A stretch of 64,000 bases of DNA, from positions 8,331,729 through 8,395,728 of the forward strand of contig CM069600.1 in the NCBI GenBank assembly GCA_035771175.1, read 5' to 3'. This document shows, one piece after another, positions 47,695 through 57,189 of the stretch. Source of the stretch: Paratinospora sagittata (Eukaryota; Streptophyta; Magnoliopsida; Ranunculales; Menispermaceae). Within the stretch, counting starts at the first letter, position 1. Each line of letters starts with the position of its first letter. A program made the translations under genes and the position numbers. Below the pieces are notes generated by a model. It did not search any database and was not told where the DNA came from. It saw only the letters and a list, made by a program, of their open reading frames with translations.

Positions 47695-48289
47695 AGAAGA
47701 GAGGTGGGCATGGGACACTTGTCCACTTTCATGCACCAACCTTCACATGTGTTGGTCTCATACTACCCATACCAGCCACATGTACTTTAACCAATCTCAT
47801 GCTTCCATGTATTTTAAATGTCCAATCCATTTAATACACCAAATTTTCATTCTCATTTATCCTTTTATTCAATCAATCCTAACTCATATCAATTCATGGT
47901 TTAATGGACCATGCATAAATAATAACATATGCATTATACTTTAATTTAACATGACCCATATACAATTTATAATACACATATTTATATATATTATCAAGCA
48001 TCAGCTATACAAACATTAAACAACCATCAAACAAACACCAACCATATCAAGGCAACACATAGAGTTTGGGCAAAGTGCAATTGGGTTATGGGCTAGATGA
48101 AATAATTTTCGGGGCGTCACAGGTAGACTGCTAATGAGAAGCCAACAAGATGTTGTGCAACTCGGTTGAAGAAGGGAGGAACTTGAATAATAGTGGAAAA
48201 GAATGTTTAGTGCCTTATGCAAGCTTTTTGCAGGAATCGCTGATGCAGTAAATAGGGATAAAAAAATGGGACTACTCAAGAGGGCATTG

Positions 48290-49950
48290 ACAAGGGGAGG
48301 GGCTCAATCCAATTCAATAGGGGTTGGAGGAGAGTGAGCCAAAGGCCCAAACAAATAGAGAATTTTCAGGTTGGGATAGTCCAAAAGGACCAAAACAATG
48401 GTTCAAACCCAAGTGTGCCACTTACAACCCAGAAGGGGAGGGTTACTTAGTGCTTAGATGAGGGAGTCAGTATAGAATACATGCCCTTGTAAGAAGGAAT
48501 GTGTTGAGGAAATAAAATGGAGCTATAGTGGGAGGATCAAGAGGTGCAGGAGTATTGAAGAAGAAAGAAGAGGAGCTCAAGGGAGTCGACAAAGGACTAG
48601 AAAACCCAAACATTGGGCATGAAAGATTAAATGTTTTTTGGTTGGCCGAAGACAGATTCATAGAGTAACATCGGGGAGGCTTTGGTCAGTGAGGTGATGA
48701 AGGAATCATGTATGGAGAAGTTCAACAACTAGGAGGACAACTCTTCGGATAATCTAAAAATGAGGAGGAGGAGAGTTTCTGATGTAGTAGGGTGGACAAG
48801 TTGGAGCTAGAGACATTGTTTGAGGGTTCTCAAAGAGCTCAACAACCCACTAATCAACTACACCTCTTTATCATGATTAACAGTTTGTTCATGGTTTTCC
48901 TTAGACCCACCTTTTGGAATGTGTGTTAAGTAAAGTTCTAATCCTTTCCCAATCAATACCCCTGCTAGCATTTCAGGGAGCTAAGGCAGCCATAGTTGTT
49001 ATGGTGATAGAGATGGAGTAGAGGGTATAGCCTTAAGGATATAGTCAAATAGACGGGCTAGATTGCAAGCCACGAAAATCAAAGAGATTTTAAAATTTCT
49101 TGAAGAGGGTGAATCTCAAGCTTATGAAATTGGAGTCAAAAGTTGAAGGAACATTGGCTGACAAGAAGAGCAGGAAAGTGGAAGAACAAAGGGGTGTAGT
49201 GGTAGCCCATGCTAGGCGGTGTGTGTTGGGAGAGTTGCTTGGTTAGCAATGAAGATCCTATCTTGGAATGCTGAAGGCTATGGTTCCAAGGCTAAATATA
49301 AGGTAACAAAAAAAGTTATTAGGAATTGTAAGCTTGACATCATAATTTTTAGGAAGTGAAGAAAGAAAAGGTGGACAAGGGTTAGCCAACGAGACATTGG
49401 CCTGATGGTAAGGCGGTGGGAAACAAGAACCTAGCTACACGGAAGGTCTCAAGTTCAAGTGTGCATGAGAGCAAATTGCGAGTGACCAAATTTCTTGCAG
49501 CAGAGTTAGCAACAGTTTTCTAGCTTGGGAATTTCCGTAGGGGGACTAATCTTAAGGTTGGTGTGGGATTAGTGGGTTCTACCAAAGGTGGGCCCAGCAC
49601 CCATGAGATGGCAATTTGTAAAAATGGAGTTGTTTCTTCTCAAAAAAAAAAAAAATGCTGGACAAGGGTCTTATTATTGCTATTTGGCAATCGGAATTCA
49701 AGGTATGAGTTTTGTTGCTTGTTGATGGGTTAGCTAGTCATATGCTTGTTGCTTGGGATAATAGGACTATCTTAGTGACAGAGCAATTAGTGGGGGAGTT
49801 CTCCATCTCAATCTTTGTCAAAGAGAAGGGTAAACTAGGGTAGTGGCTCATTGGTTATATGGTCCTAATGGTTGCAAAACTAGACAACTATTTTGGGATG
49901 AACTAGTAGGGTGTTATAGTTTATGTAGTCCAAATTGGTGTATTGGTGTG
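48290..49950 (+). mobile_element. LINE 5' part: ORF1 debris and ORF2 endonuclease, interrupted by a SINE
   Basis: From 49252 the plus strand reads MKILSWNAEGYGSK and later KLDIIIF, the start of the apurinic-type endonuclease of plant L1 ORF2 (usual pattern MKILSWNARGLG). After a SINE (49383-49658), a broken frame continues with WLIGYMVLM and NWCIGG-like sequence before the LTR at 49951 cuts it. Upstream 48290-49250 is purine-rich and looks like decayed ORF1. Frames are heavily interrupted. Confidence 0.65.
49383..49658 (+). mobile_element. tRNA-derived SINE with A tail and 11-bp target duplication
   Basis: TGGACAAGGGT at 49372-49382 is repeated exactly at 49659-49669. The head has an A-box-like GGCCTGATGGTAAGG and a B-box-like AAGTTCAAGTG. 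The tail is GTTTCTTCTC plus 14 A. It sits inside the LINE endonuclease, whose reading resumes after it. Confidence 0.88.
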
Positions 49951-50243
49951 TGTTAGAATTACTTCAATTATTTTTCTTTATTTTTTGGGTGTACTTAGAG
50001 TCTTAGACATACAATAGGTGTACTCAGATATGTAGGGGTATTTTAGACTTTTTATGCCTTTTTAACATATATATATATAAGAATTGGAAAAAGGCTTAGT
50101 TGAGTATAAGATTTGGGAGAACCGGAGAAGGGAAAGTTACTGTTCACGGTACTGTAGCAGCAGCCCTTTCTTCCCCCGTTTCCTTCATTTTTCTCCTTCT
50201 TCTTTGTCCTTTAATCATTATACCAGGATACTGAAAATCTAAC
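49951..50243 (+). repeat. 5' LTR of copia B
   Basis: Inferred from the TG start and the primer-binding site just after it. The right end lacks a clean CA and there is no full second LTR for comparison. Confidence 0.6.
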
Positions 50244-50549
50244 TTGGTATCATAGCTTTTTTCTTCTCTTCCTCTTATTTTTCCTTACTTAGGACCTTTT
50301 TTTTTCCTGGGTTGAAGGGTTAAATCCCTAGATAATCTAGAGGGTGGGTTTTTTTTTTTATTTTAATTATTTTCTAGATCAATATGGATCTTATGCATTA
50401 TAAAGATTGTGGTTGGATTTGTACTCATTTGTGAAGATTATGAGCACATTGAAATCTAGTTGTGGTTGCCGATTGGATGTTCCAGGTTGTCTTTTTTAGT
50501 CAATCCATAATGATCTTTTTTTTTTAAAAGAAACTAAACTTGATTCATA

Positions 50550-50703
50550 ATGAGTTCGGGTTGGTTCAGGTTGATTGAGTTTGTTTTGTAAAACCTTGAC
50601 TCAACCCAAACTTGATTGGGTTGTTAATTCCTAACCCAACTCAACCCATAAGGTTCAGGTTGGTCGGGTTAAGAGGGTTGGTCGGTAGGATGAACACCCC
50701 TAC
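50550..50703. repeat. GGGTT/AACCC dispersed repeat copy inside copia B leader
   Basis: GAGTTCGGGTTGGTTCAGG to GATGAACACCCCTACC. It matches the ends of the copies at 7410-7592 and 56100-56285. Confidence 0.7.
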
Positions 50704-50714
50704 CTATTGCAACT

Positions 50715-51940
50715 ATGGTAAATTCAGGTAATTCTACTTGTATGGTTGCCAAAACTGTGTCTTCCTCTTGGATTATCGATTCAAGTGCAAGCTCTCAAAT
50801 GACTGGTAATTCCTCACTCTTTCATAATTTTACTTCTTTTCAGTCACATATTGTTCTTGCTGGTGGATCTTCATGCCCCGTGCTTGGAATGGGTGATCTT
50901 CATCAAGAGTCTCATGTATAGTTTAGAATGTGAAGCTTGCCAATTGGGCAAGCATCATCATAATTCTTTTCCTAGCCGCGTTGATAAGTGTCAATAATGT
51001 CCTTTTGATTTAGTTCATACAGATATTTGGGTTCCTTGTAGGAACGACAAGCCCTCTTGGCTATCTTTATTTTGTAACTTTTGTTGATGACTTTTCTAAA
51101 ATGACATGGCTATTTTTATTGAAAAATTGTTCTAATTTGCCTAAAGTTTTTTCTTCCTTTACAATGATATTTTGACTCAATTTGGCAAATGCATTAAAAT
51201 TTTACAATCTGACAATGCTCTTGAATACACACAATCTTATATGCAATCCATTTGCTTGGAATATGGCATTATTCATCAAACTTCTTGTCCTCATACTTCT
51301 CAACAAATTGGTATTGTAGAACGTAAACATAGGCATTTGTTGGATGTTGCACGTGCATTGATGTTTGCTATGTTTGTTCTTAGAGTTTTTGGGCGGGGTG
51401 CTATCCTTACTGCATGCTTCTTAATCGATAGTACACCATCATCAGTGTTGAGCAATCAATCTCCCTTCTCATTCTTATTTCCTACCCAACAGGCCTTTAG
51501 TTTGCCTCCTCGGGTCTTTGGTTATGTTGCCTTTCTTCATATTCTGAATCCTAGCCAAGATAAGTTGTCCCCGCGATCTATTAAATGTGTTTTTATAGGT
51601 TATTTTCGTACTAAAAAAGGTTATAAGTGCTTTTATCCTAGCTCATGCTGTTTCCTTGTCTGTGCGGATGTCACCTTTTTTGAGTCCACCTCTTATCTTT
51701 CTTCATTAGGTCAACAACTAGATACAAATCCTATTTCTACTAGCCATGAGTGGTCCTTGTTACCTCCTTCACTAGTTGTTCCTATACTAGTGACTTCAAT
51801 TCCTTCTCCAACTTCTCAGAGTTCATCACCATTTGTTCCAATATTGGTTTATCAACGTTTGTTTATGAGGCAAGTCGTTCCACGGATGTCAGCCCCGGAC
51901 CATATCATGTTTGCCGCTTGAGATTCCCACAAGTAGTGGT
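50715..51940 (+). pseudogene. copia B protease and integrase
   Basis: The protease motif survives as WIIDSSASSQMTG (usual DSGA). The CEACQLGKHHH zinc-finger end and HTDIW lie in broken frames near 50930-51030. The longer frame 51172-51921 holds [23 protein letters not shown] and the C-terminal block [13 protein letters not shown] and KCVFIGY. Several nonsense codons and shifts separate these parts. Confidence 0.85.
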
Positions 51941-52109
51941 ACTTTTGCTCCATCTGATTTACCCATTACTTTTACTAAAGGTACACGCTCTTGTACACAA
52001 TACCCTATCTCTAACTCTATTTCCCTACATCGTCTTTCTCCTGTTTTTTGTTCTTTTGCTTTATCTTTGTCTATAAGGTCTATTCCATCTTCCTATACAT
52101 AAGCACTTT

Positions 52110-53316
52110 CTTCCTCAGGTTTGAAATTGGCTATGGATGAGGAGATGCATGCCCTTAATGAGAATCAAACTTGGGAGCTCACATCACTACCTGAAGGGAA
52201 ACAAACTGTTGGGTGTCAGTGGATTTATACTATTAAATATCTCCCTAATTGTTCTATTGAGAGTTCGAAGGCTCGATTAGTAGCCAAAGGCCATACACAC
52301 ACTTATGGTGTGGATTATTTGGAGACCTTTTCTCCCGTTGCATGTCTTAACTTTGTATGGATTCTTTTATCTATTACAGCTTGTTATGATTGGCCTTTAT
52401 ATCGGTTGGATATTAAGAATGGTTTTCTCCATGGGAAACTCCAAGAAGAGGTTTATATGTATCAACCACCAGGTTATGTTATTGTAGGTCAAGAGGCTAC
52501 GGTGTGTCGTTTGATAAATTTAGCACGGATTTCAACGTTCATCATCTGATCACTCTATTTTTGTTCGACATTCTTCTGTTGGAGTTGTCATTCTCATTGT
52601 CCATGTGGATGATATCACTATTTTAGGGAGTGATTATGAAGGTATTTGTGCCTTGAAATCTCATCTTGCTAAGCATGTTTTTTTTTTAAAAGAAACTAAC
52701 AAGTATTATATATTTATAAGTAAGAGAGTAAAAAAATCTGTACAATAACTGGCCACCCTGTCCATATCCCTAAACAGATACAAAATTGCCCCACCCTCTA
52801 AGCCAATCCCCCAAAGTATAGCCTTTTGACAAGTTGCTACTTGCAACCCAAAAGGAAGCTAAAAGGTGAGAATTCTCCCACACTTTGGCAGCCGACTGAA
52901 ACTCATCATGAAACACATGTTTGTTCCGCTCCTTCCATAAAGACCATAGAACTACCATACACACCACCTTCCAGTGGTCTCTCCATGATGATTGAACGCT
53001 ACTCATAAAGGGGAAAATGTTTATGGTATCTTGCTAAGCATTTTCATGCCAAGGATTTGGGTCTTTTTTGATATTTCCTTGGGATTGAAGTTGCTAGCTC
53101 CAAGGAAAGTATAAGCTTATCTCAACATAAGTATGTTATGGATTTATTATTAGAGACTAGCATGTTAGGGTCACGTTCTATTGACACACCAATGGAGCCT
53201 TCCGTTAAGTTAGATGCTCAACAGGGGGAGGTGTTTTTAGACTTTGGCCGCCATTGGCACTTAGTTGGAAAACTTATTTATCTTACTGTGACACGTCCAT
53301 ATATTACTAATGTTAT
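52110..53316 (+). pseudogene. copia B reverse transcriptase, first part
   Basis: RT reads KLAMDEEMHALNENQTWEL, GCQWIYTIKY and [21 protein letters not shown] frame break near 52510 is followed by the catalytic box as VHVDDITILGS. A LINE fragment interrupts between AKH and FHAKDLG, after which SSKESISLSQHKYVMDLL and the VGKLIYLTVTRP block follow. The next insertion cuts it at about 53316. Confidence 0.88.
52677..53027 (-). mobile_element. LINE 3'-end fragment with 14-bp target duplication
   Basis: ATCTTGCTAAGCAT lies at 52663-52676 and again at 53028-53041. The block starts with a T run (A tail of the minus strand), and its minus-strand frame reads VVLWSLWKERNKHVFHDE, the end of LINE ORF2. The copia RT frame resumes exactly after the second duplication. 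Confidence 0.92.
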
Positions 53317-55165
53317 CAAGGCGTGTGCCTTAGTGCACCTCAGGCGCGCCTTGAGGCGGGGCGCACCTATTGCTTCTCAATACTTGACAGGCAGGGCGCT
53401 TTAACTCAGGCATGCGCCTTAATACTCCTCAGGCGTGCACCTCGGCGCCTTAGTGACCTCACTTTCCTGCTCCTCATTTTTTTCAAAAAAATATTTAATC
53501 AGGAAATAAGTATTGTATTATATACTTTTTTTCTTTCTTCTTTGAATCATGGTTCGAAAATTCTCCGAAATTCGGCGAACTTCTACAAATTATTTCTCTT
53601 TTTTTACCATCGAAGTGCGAAGTGGATGTAAAATAAAAAATACAAAAATTCGCTGAAATAGTTCGATAAAATTCGACAAAATTCGATAAACTTCAATAAA
53701 ATTTCTATTTTTCAATTCAAAAATGCAAAAATTCGACAAGAAATTCGATAAAATTCAACAAAGTTCGATGAAATTCGACAAAGAAGTAAAAAAATGTTAT
53801 TTCATTAATAATAAAAAAAAAATATCAATAATTATGTATTATTTTCAACTTCATCAACCAACATAGCAATATAAATTTTAAAAAATAATTTAATAAGCTA
53901 ACAAATTATGTAGTTTATGGGATATGCTTTACCAAAAAGAGAAGAAAAGAAGCAAAAAAATAAATAAATAAAGTTGAAATAAGATAAAAACTTAAAAATA
54001 AATTAAAAAAGTTTCCAAAGCCATCTTCTTTTAGTTAACTCTTATAAAACAAGATTAAAAAATAATACATTTAAATAATAAACTAATAAATTAAACATGG
54101 TGGGATTCAAACTAGCAAAGTATATGGTTGAGAGCAAGCCAGCAAAAAACTAAATATCAAAACAAAGAAAATAAATTAAGACCAAAAGCCACCATTTCAA
54201 ATTCATCAACCCACTTAATAAAATTGATTTTGTTAGGTCACTTATTGGTATTTTTATGAATTAAAAGTGTTTATTTATATTAGTTTTTTAGCTTATACTA
54301 CAATAAATCTATATATTTAAGCATATATAAAAAAATTCTCTGAACTTCTCTAATTAGGAAATTTTTACAAAAATTCTCCATGTTAAATTAAACTTCTCCA
54401 ATTAATTCCAATTTTCAAGTGACCGAAGTCAAGTTGAAATCGAATTTTCGATCCTTGGATGTGCGTTAAACAATGTTAATGTAAAAACACATGTTTCAAC
54501 CGATTATATTTATACTTTTATATGTGAAAAGTATCTATTTATGTTTGTTTCCATCATTTCTAATAGTAATTATGCATATTTTAACATATATAGAAATTCT
54601 TTAAACTTCTCTAAGTTGGCGAATTTTTACAATAATTCTCCAAGACTTCTCAAACTTCCCCGAATTAATTCTGATTTTTAAAGGTCGAAGTGTCGGGCGA
54701 AATCGAAGTTTCGAACCTTGCTTTGAATAAATATCCATGATAAACAATATAGAACATAAAACATTAAAGGAAACTTGTGTTTCATTTTTATAACAACAAT
54801 AAGATGTTGTTACAAAGGCGTTACAATTGCTACTTGTTCTTCCTTGCTTTTTGTGTTTCTTTCTCCAATTAAAATTTAAATATCAAAAGAAATAAACATA
54901 ATATTAAGAACAACTATGAAATAGAAACATTCGTGCTATTATGAACATTATGATGTATGATTGGAAAATTTTAAAACTTTTATTGATTTTTATCTATTTT
55001 GAATTCTTTTACCAAAAATTAATATATAATTAAGTTTCTTAAGAATTTTGTGCTTCACTTTACTTAGGCGCGCGCCTCTCATTGTGCCTTGTGCCTTGCG
55101 CCTTGCGCCTCAGGTTAAAGGGCCCCTCATCGCCTTGAGTGCGCCTTGTGCTTTTAATTACCTTG
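53317..55165. mobile_element. CAAGGCG-type insertion in copia B (DNA-element-like)
   Basis: The ends read CAAGGCGTGTGCC and, inverted, CAAGGTAATTAAAAGCACAAGGCGC. Both ends are GC-rich with repeated GCGCCTTG/CAAGGCGC motifs. Copia RT sequence on either side is repeated imperfectly over 14 bases (ATTACTAATGTTAT, ATTACATATGCTAT; 11 of 14), a possible worn target duplication. It contains the hAT-like element. The same GCCTTGAGGCG-type sequence occurs near 57000 and at the right edge of the window. Confidence 0.6.
53548..54720. mobile_element. Non-autonomous hAT-like element with 8-bp target duplication
   Basis: CTTTGAAT at 53540-53547 is repeated at 54721-54728. Terminal inverted repeats are CATGGTTCGAAA and (inverted) CAAGGTTCGAAA, 11 of 12 matching. 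An 8-bp duplication and short inverted ends beginning CA are hAT features. The inside is AT-rich with AATTCGACAAAATTCGATA-type repeats and no transposase. The last 125 bp is present twice (about 54330-54458 and 54590-54718). Confidence 0.88.
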
Positions 55166-55803
55166 GACATTACATATGCTATTGTGGTTATAAGTCAATT
55201 TATGCATGCTCCTTGCCAACCTCATTGGGATGCAAGTCTTTGTATTTTACAATATCTAGAATGTGCTCCAAGGAAAGGATTATTATATCGTTCATCTCCT
55301 AATTTAACTATCGGTTTTTTTGATGCTGATTGGGTTGGAAGTACCATTGGTTGACCGTTGAGAGTCTACATCTGGTTATTGTACCTTTGTTGGTGGTAAT
55401 TTAGTAACATGGAAAAGTTAAAAAAAAAGTGTCGTAGCCCGTTCTAGTCGAAAGCTGAGTATAGAGCTATGGCTCACACTACTATAGAACTGTTATGGGT
55501 TTGTTCACTTTTACAAGAGATGAGTGTTATAGTGTGTCTCCTATGAAAATGCACTGTGATAATCAAGCTGCCATTTTCATTGCTAGTAATCCTGTGTTTC
55601 ATGAACGGACAAAGCATATAGAAGTTGATTGTCACTTCATTCGTGACTTGCTTATGTCAAAACAGATTGTCATGCCTTATGTTCCGCTCCGAGGATCAAT
55701 TGGGTGATATCTTGACCAAACCTTTAGCCATTGTTCTTCTTCCAATTTATGTTCCAAGCTAGGCATGTTTGATTTGTATGCTCTATCTAGCTTGAGGGGA
55801 AGT
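55166..55803 (+). pseudogene. copia B, end of RT and RNase H
   Basis: RT resumes with DITYAIVVISQFMHAP. RNase H blocks are [43 protein letters not shown] and, after a frame change, DILTKPLA. The polypurine tract follows. Confidence 0.88.
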
Positions 55804-56099
55804 GTTAAAGTTTTTGAGACACTTCATCAACACAAAAAAAAAAGAAACAATTTAAGCAAATCCTATACCAAGAAAACAAATTTACAGAATATTAATCATT
55901 AAGAAAATCAATTAGAAAACAAGAATTCTTCAAGAATTTTAACACACAAAAGCAAAGGGCTAATCCTAATAATTTAACAATACTACAAGATTTTTAAACA
56001 CAATCAACTAGTTTGGGAAGCATGTAAATAATAAATGATCAGTGCATAATAGTTGAGCAATATAAGCCATTATACCTTTCCAAAAAGGTCTAGGGTTTC

Positions 56100-56285
56100 G
56101 ACACTTACGTTCGGTTCGGGTCGGGTTATTCGATTTTTTATGGGCTCAACCCATGACCCAACCCAAATTGATCGGGTTGGACATTTTAGAACCCAACCTA
56201 ACCTAAATAACCAATCTAATCCAACCCAAACCAACCCAAAAGTTTCGGTTCGGTCGGGTTGATCGGGTTGATGAACACCCCTACT
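56100..56285. repeat. GGGTT/AACCC dispersed repeat, near full-length copy
   Basis: Starts near GTTCGGTTCGGGTCGGGTT and ends GATGAACACCCCTACTC. Closely matches 7410-7592. Confidence 0.75.
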
Positions 56286-56995
56286 CCACACTGACTGAAT
56301 GTTGTTAATGAAAGGGAATAAGCAGAATTGATCCTCGTCAGCCTCCTCCCCATGCATGACGGGGAAATAATGACACCACCTCGAACCATTTTAGCACCTA
56401 GTTATGAGGGCTTCTAAGAGAGGAGAACTAGGTATGCTGAGTTGGACAATTCAAAAAGGTTTTGACTTGAGGACTTAATCACAGAGGAGAGCCCCTAGAC
56501 TAAAGGGAGACTAATTGTATCAAGGGAGATCAGTTTGGATGACATACAACTGCTTTGGGGAGGCATTGAGGAGGAAACTTTGAGGAGAACCATATGGTCC
56601 ATATGAAGACCCAAGAAAAGGGAACTTCTAGAACCTGTTTGAGGTCTGTCATGAAAACTGGGAGTCTGTTATCTACTTCCTAAAGTGACACAAGGGTTCA
56701 TAAATTTTGTTTCTAGAGAAAGAAAGACTTGCCTATTTGATTAGAACACAACTGATGCTCCATCCTATTTGAGAGTTAGGACACTACTATATAAATAGGC
56801 CTAAGAACACACTTGGGAGGTATGATGAGACTGAGCTCCGAATTTCTACTCTATTCAGTTGCCTCGTAGGGTTTTGACTTGATTATTGGAAGGGATTATG
56901 CTAGCACCATTGATGTTCTCTTTGATAGTTTTCTTCTTTTCCCTGTGTATAGGTTTATGTCCAATGGAGCAATTCTCTTCCCATCAAGGTTTAAA

Positions 56996-57085
56996 AAAAT
57001 GTGAGGTGTAATTGAGGTAGTTTGGCTTCATGAGGCGAGGCGTAAACCTTGAGACGGTTTGAGGAGTAAGCCTCACATTTAAACT
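56996..57085. repeat. CAAGGCG/GAGGCG-type repeat fragment
   Basis: TGTGAGGTGTAATTGAGG to GGAGTAAGCCTCACAT, with inverted GTGAGG/CCTCAC ends. Related to the GC-rich ends of 53317-55165 and to 63928-64000. Confidence 0.55.
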
Positions 57086-57189
57086 CATGAAAATTCTAAA
57101 AAAATTACAAATATCAATAATAAATAAAGAAATATCTAAAATAAGCCGATGATGTAGTAGTTTTGTATATGTATGGAGAACTCGTGTTA

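Larger units (their letters stand above)
45115..48121 (-). mobile_element. Solo LTR of a gypsy-like element, minus orientation
   Basis: 3007 bp flanked by GGTAG on both sides (45110-45114 and 48122-48126). On the minus strand it starts TGTGACGCCCCG and ends GGGATCGCCACA, i.e. TG...CA. No gag or pol frame exists. It carries ATTCACTGGGCACCG and a GCTCACC motif on the minus strand, which parallel ATTCACTGAGCTG and GCTCACC in the 24-kb gypsy LTR, so both belong to related LTR families. Such structures arise by recombination between the two LTRs of one element. Confidence 0.85.
43110..48286 (+). repeat. Segmental duplication, copy B (with two insertions)
   Basis: Collinear with copy A (38522-40636). 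It carries two extra blocks that copy A lacks: a LINE 3' fragment (43638-43828) and a 3.0-kb solo LTR (45115-48121), each with target duplications. Copy A therefore shows the empty sites. Similarity ends at about AAAGAGGGCATTGAC. Confidence 0.85.
49951..55810 (+). mobile_element. Ty1/copia retrotransposon B, decayed and multiply interrupted
   Basis: 5' LTR from TGTTAGAATTACTTC to about 50243, followed by the primer-binding site TTGGTATCATAGC. Protease, integrase, RT and RNase H pieces follow in copia order to a polypurine tract TTGAGGGGAAG (55793-55803). Only TGTTA of a 3' LTR is recognisable; the following sequence does not match the 5' LTR. It is broken by a LINE fragment (52677-53027) and a 1.85-kb insertion (53317-55165), besides many stops. 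Confidence 0.85.
55811..57189. other. Unassigned sequence after copia B
   Basis: No gene is supported. It includes a GGGTT/AACCC repeat (56100-56285) and a CAAGGCG-type repeat fragment (about 56996-57085). The stretch 56385-56960 carries CTATATAAATAGGCC (near 56791) and could be an LTR with its TATA box, but I found no partner. Confidence 0.5.

Noticed and set aside
52770..53006. Independent host gene on the minus strand
   Set aside because: It is the C-terminal end of a LINE ORF2, bounded by a 14-bp target duplication inside copia B.
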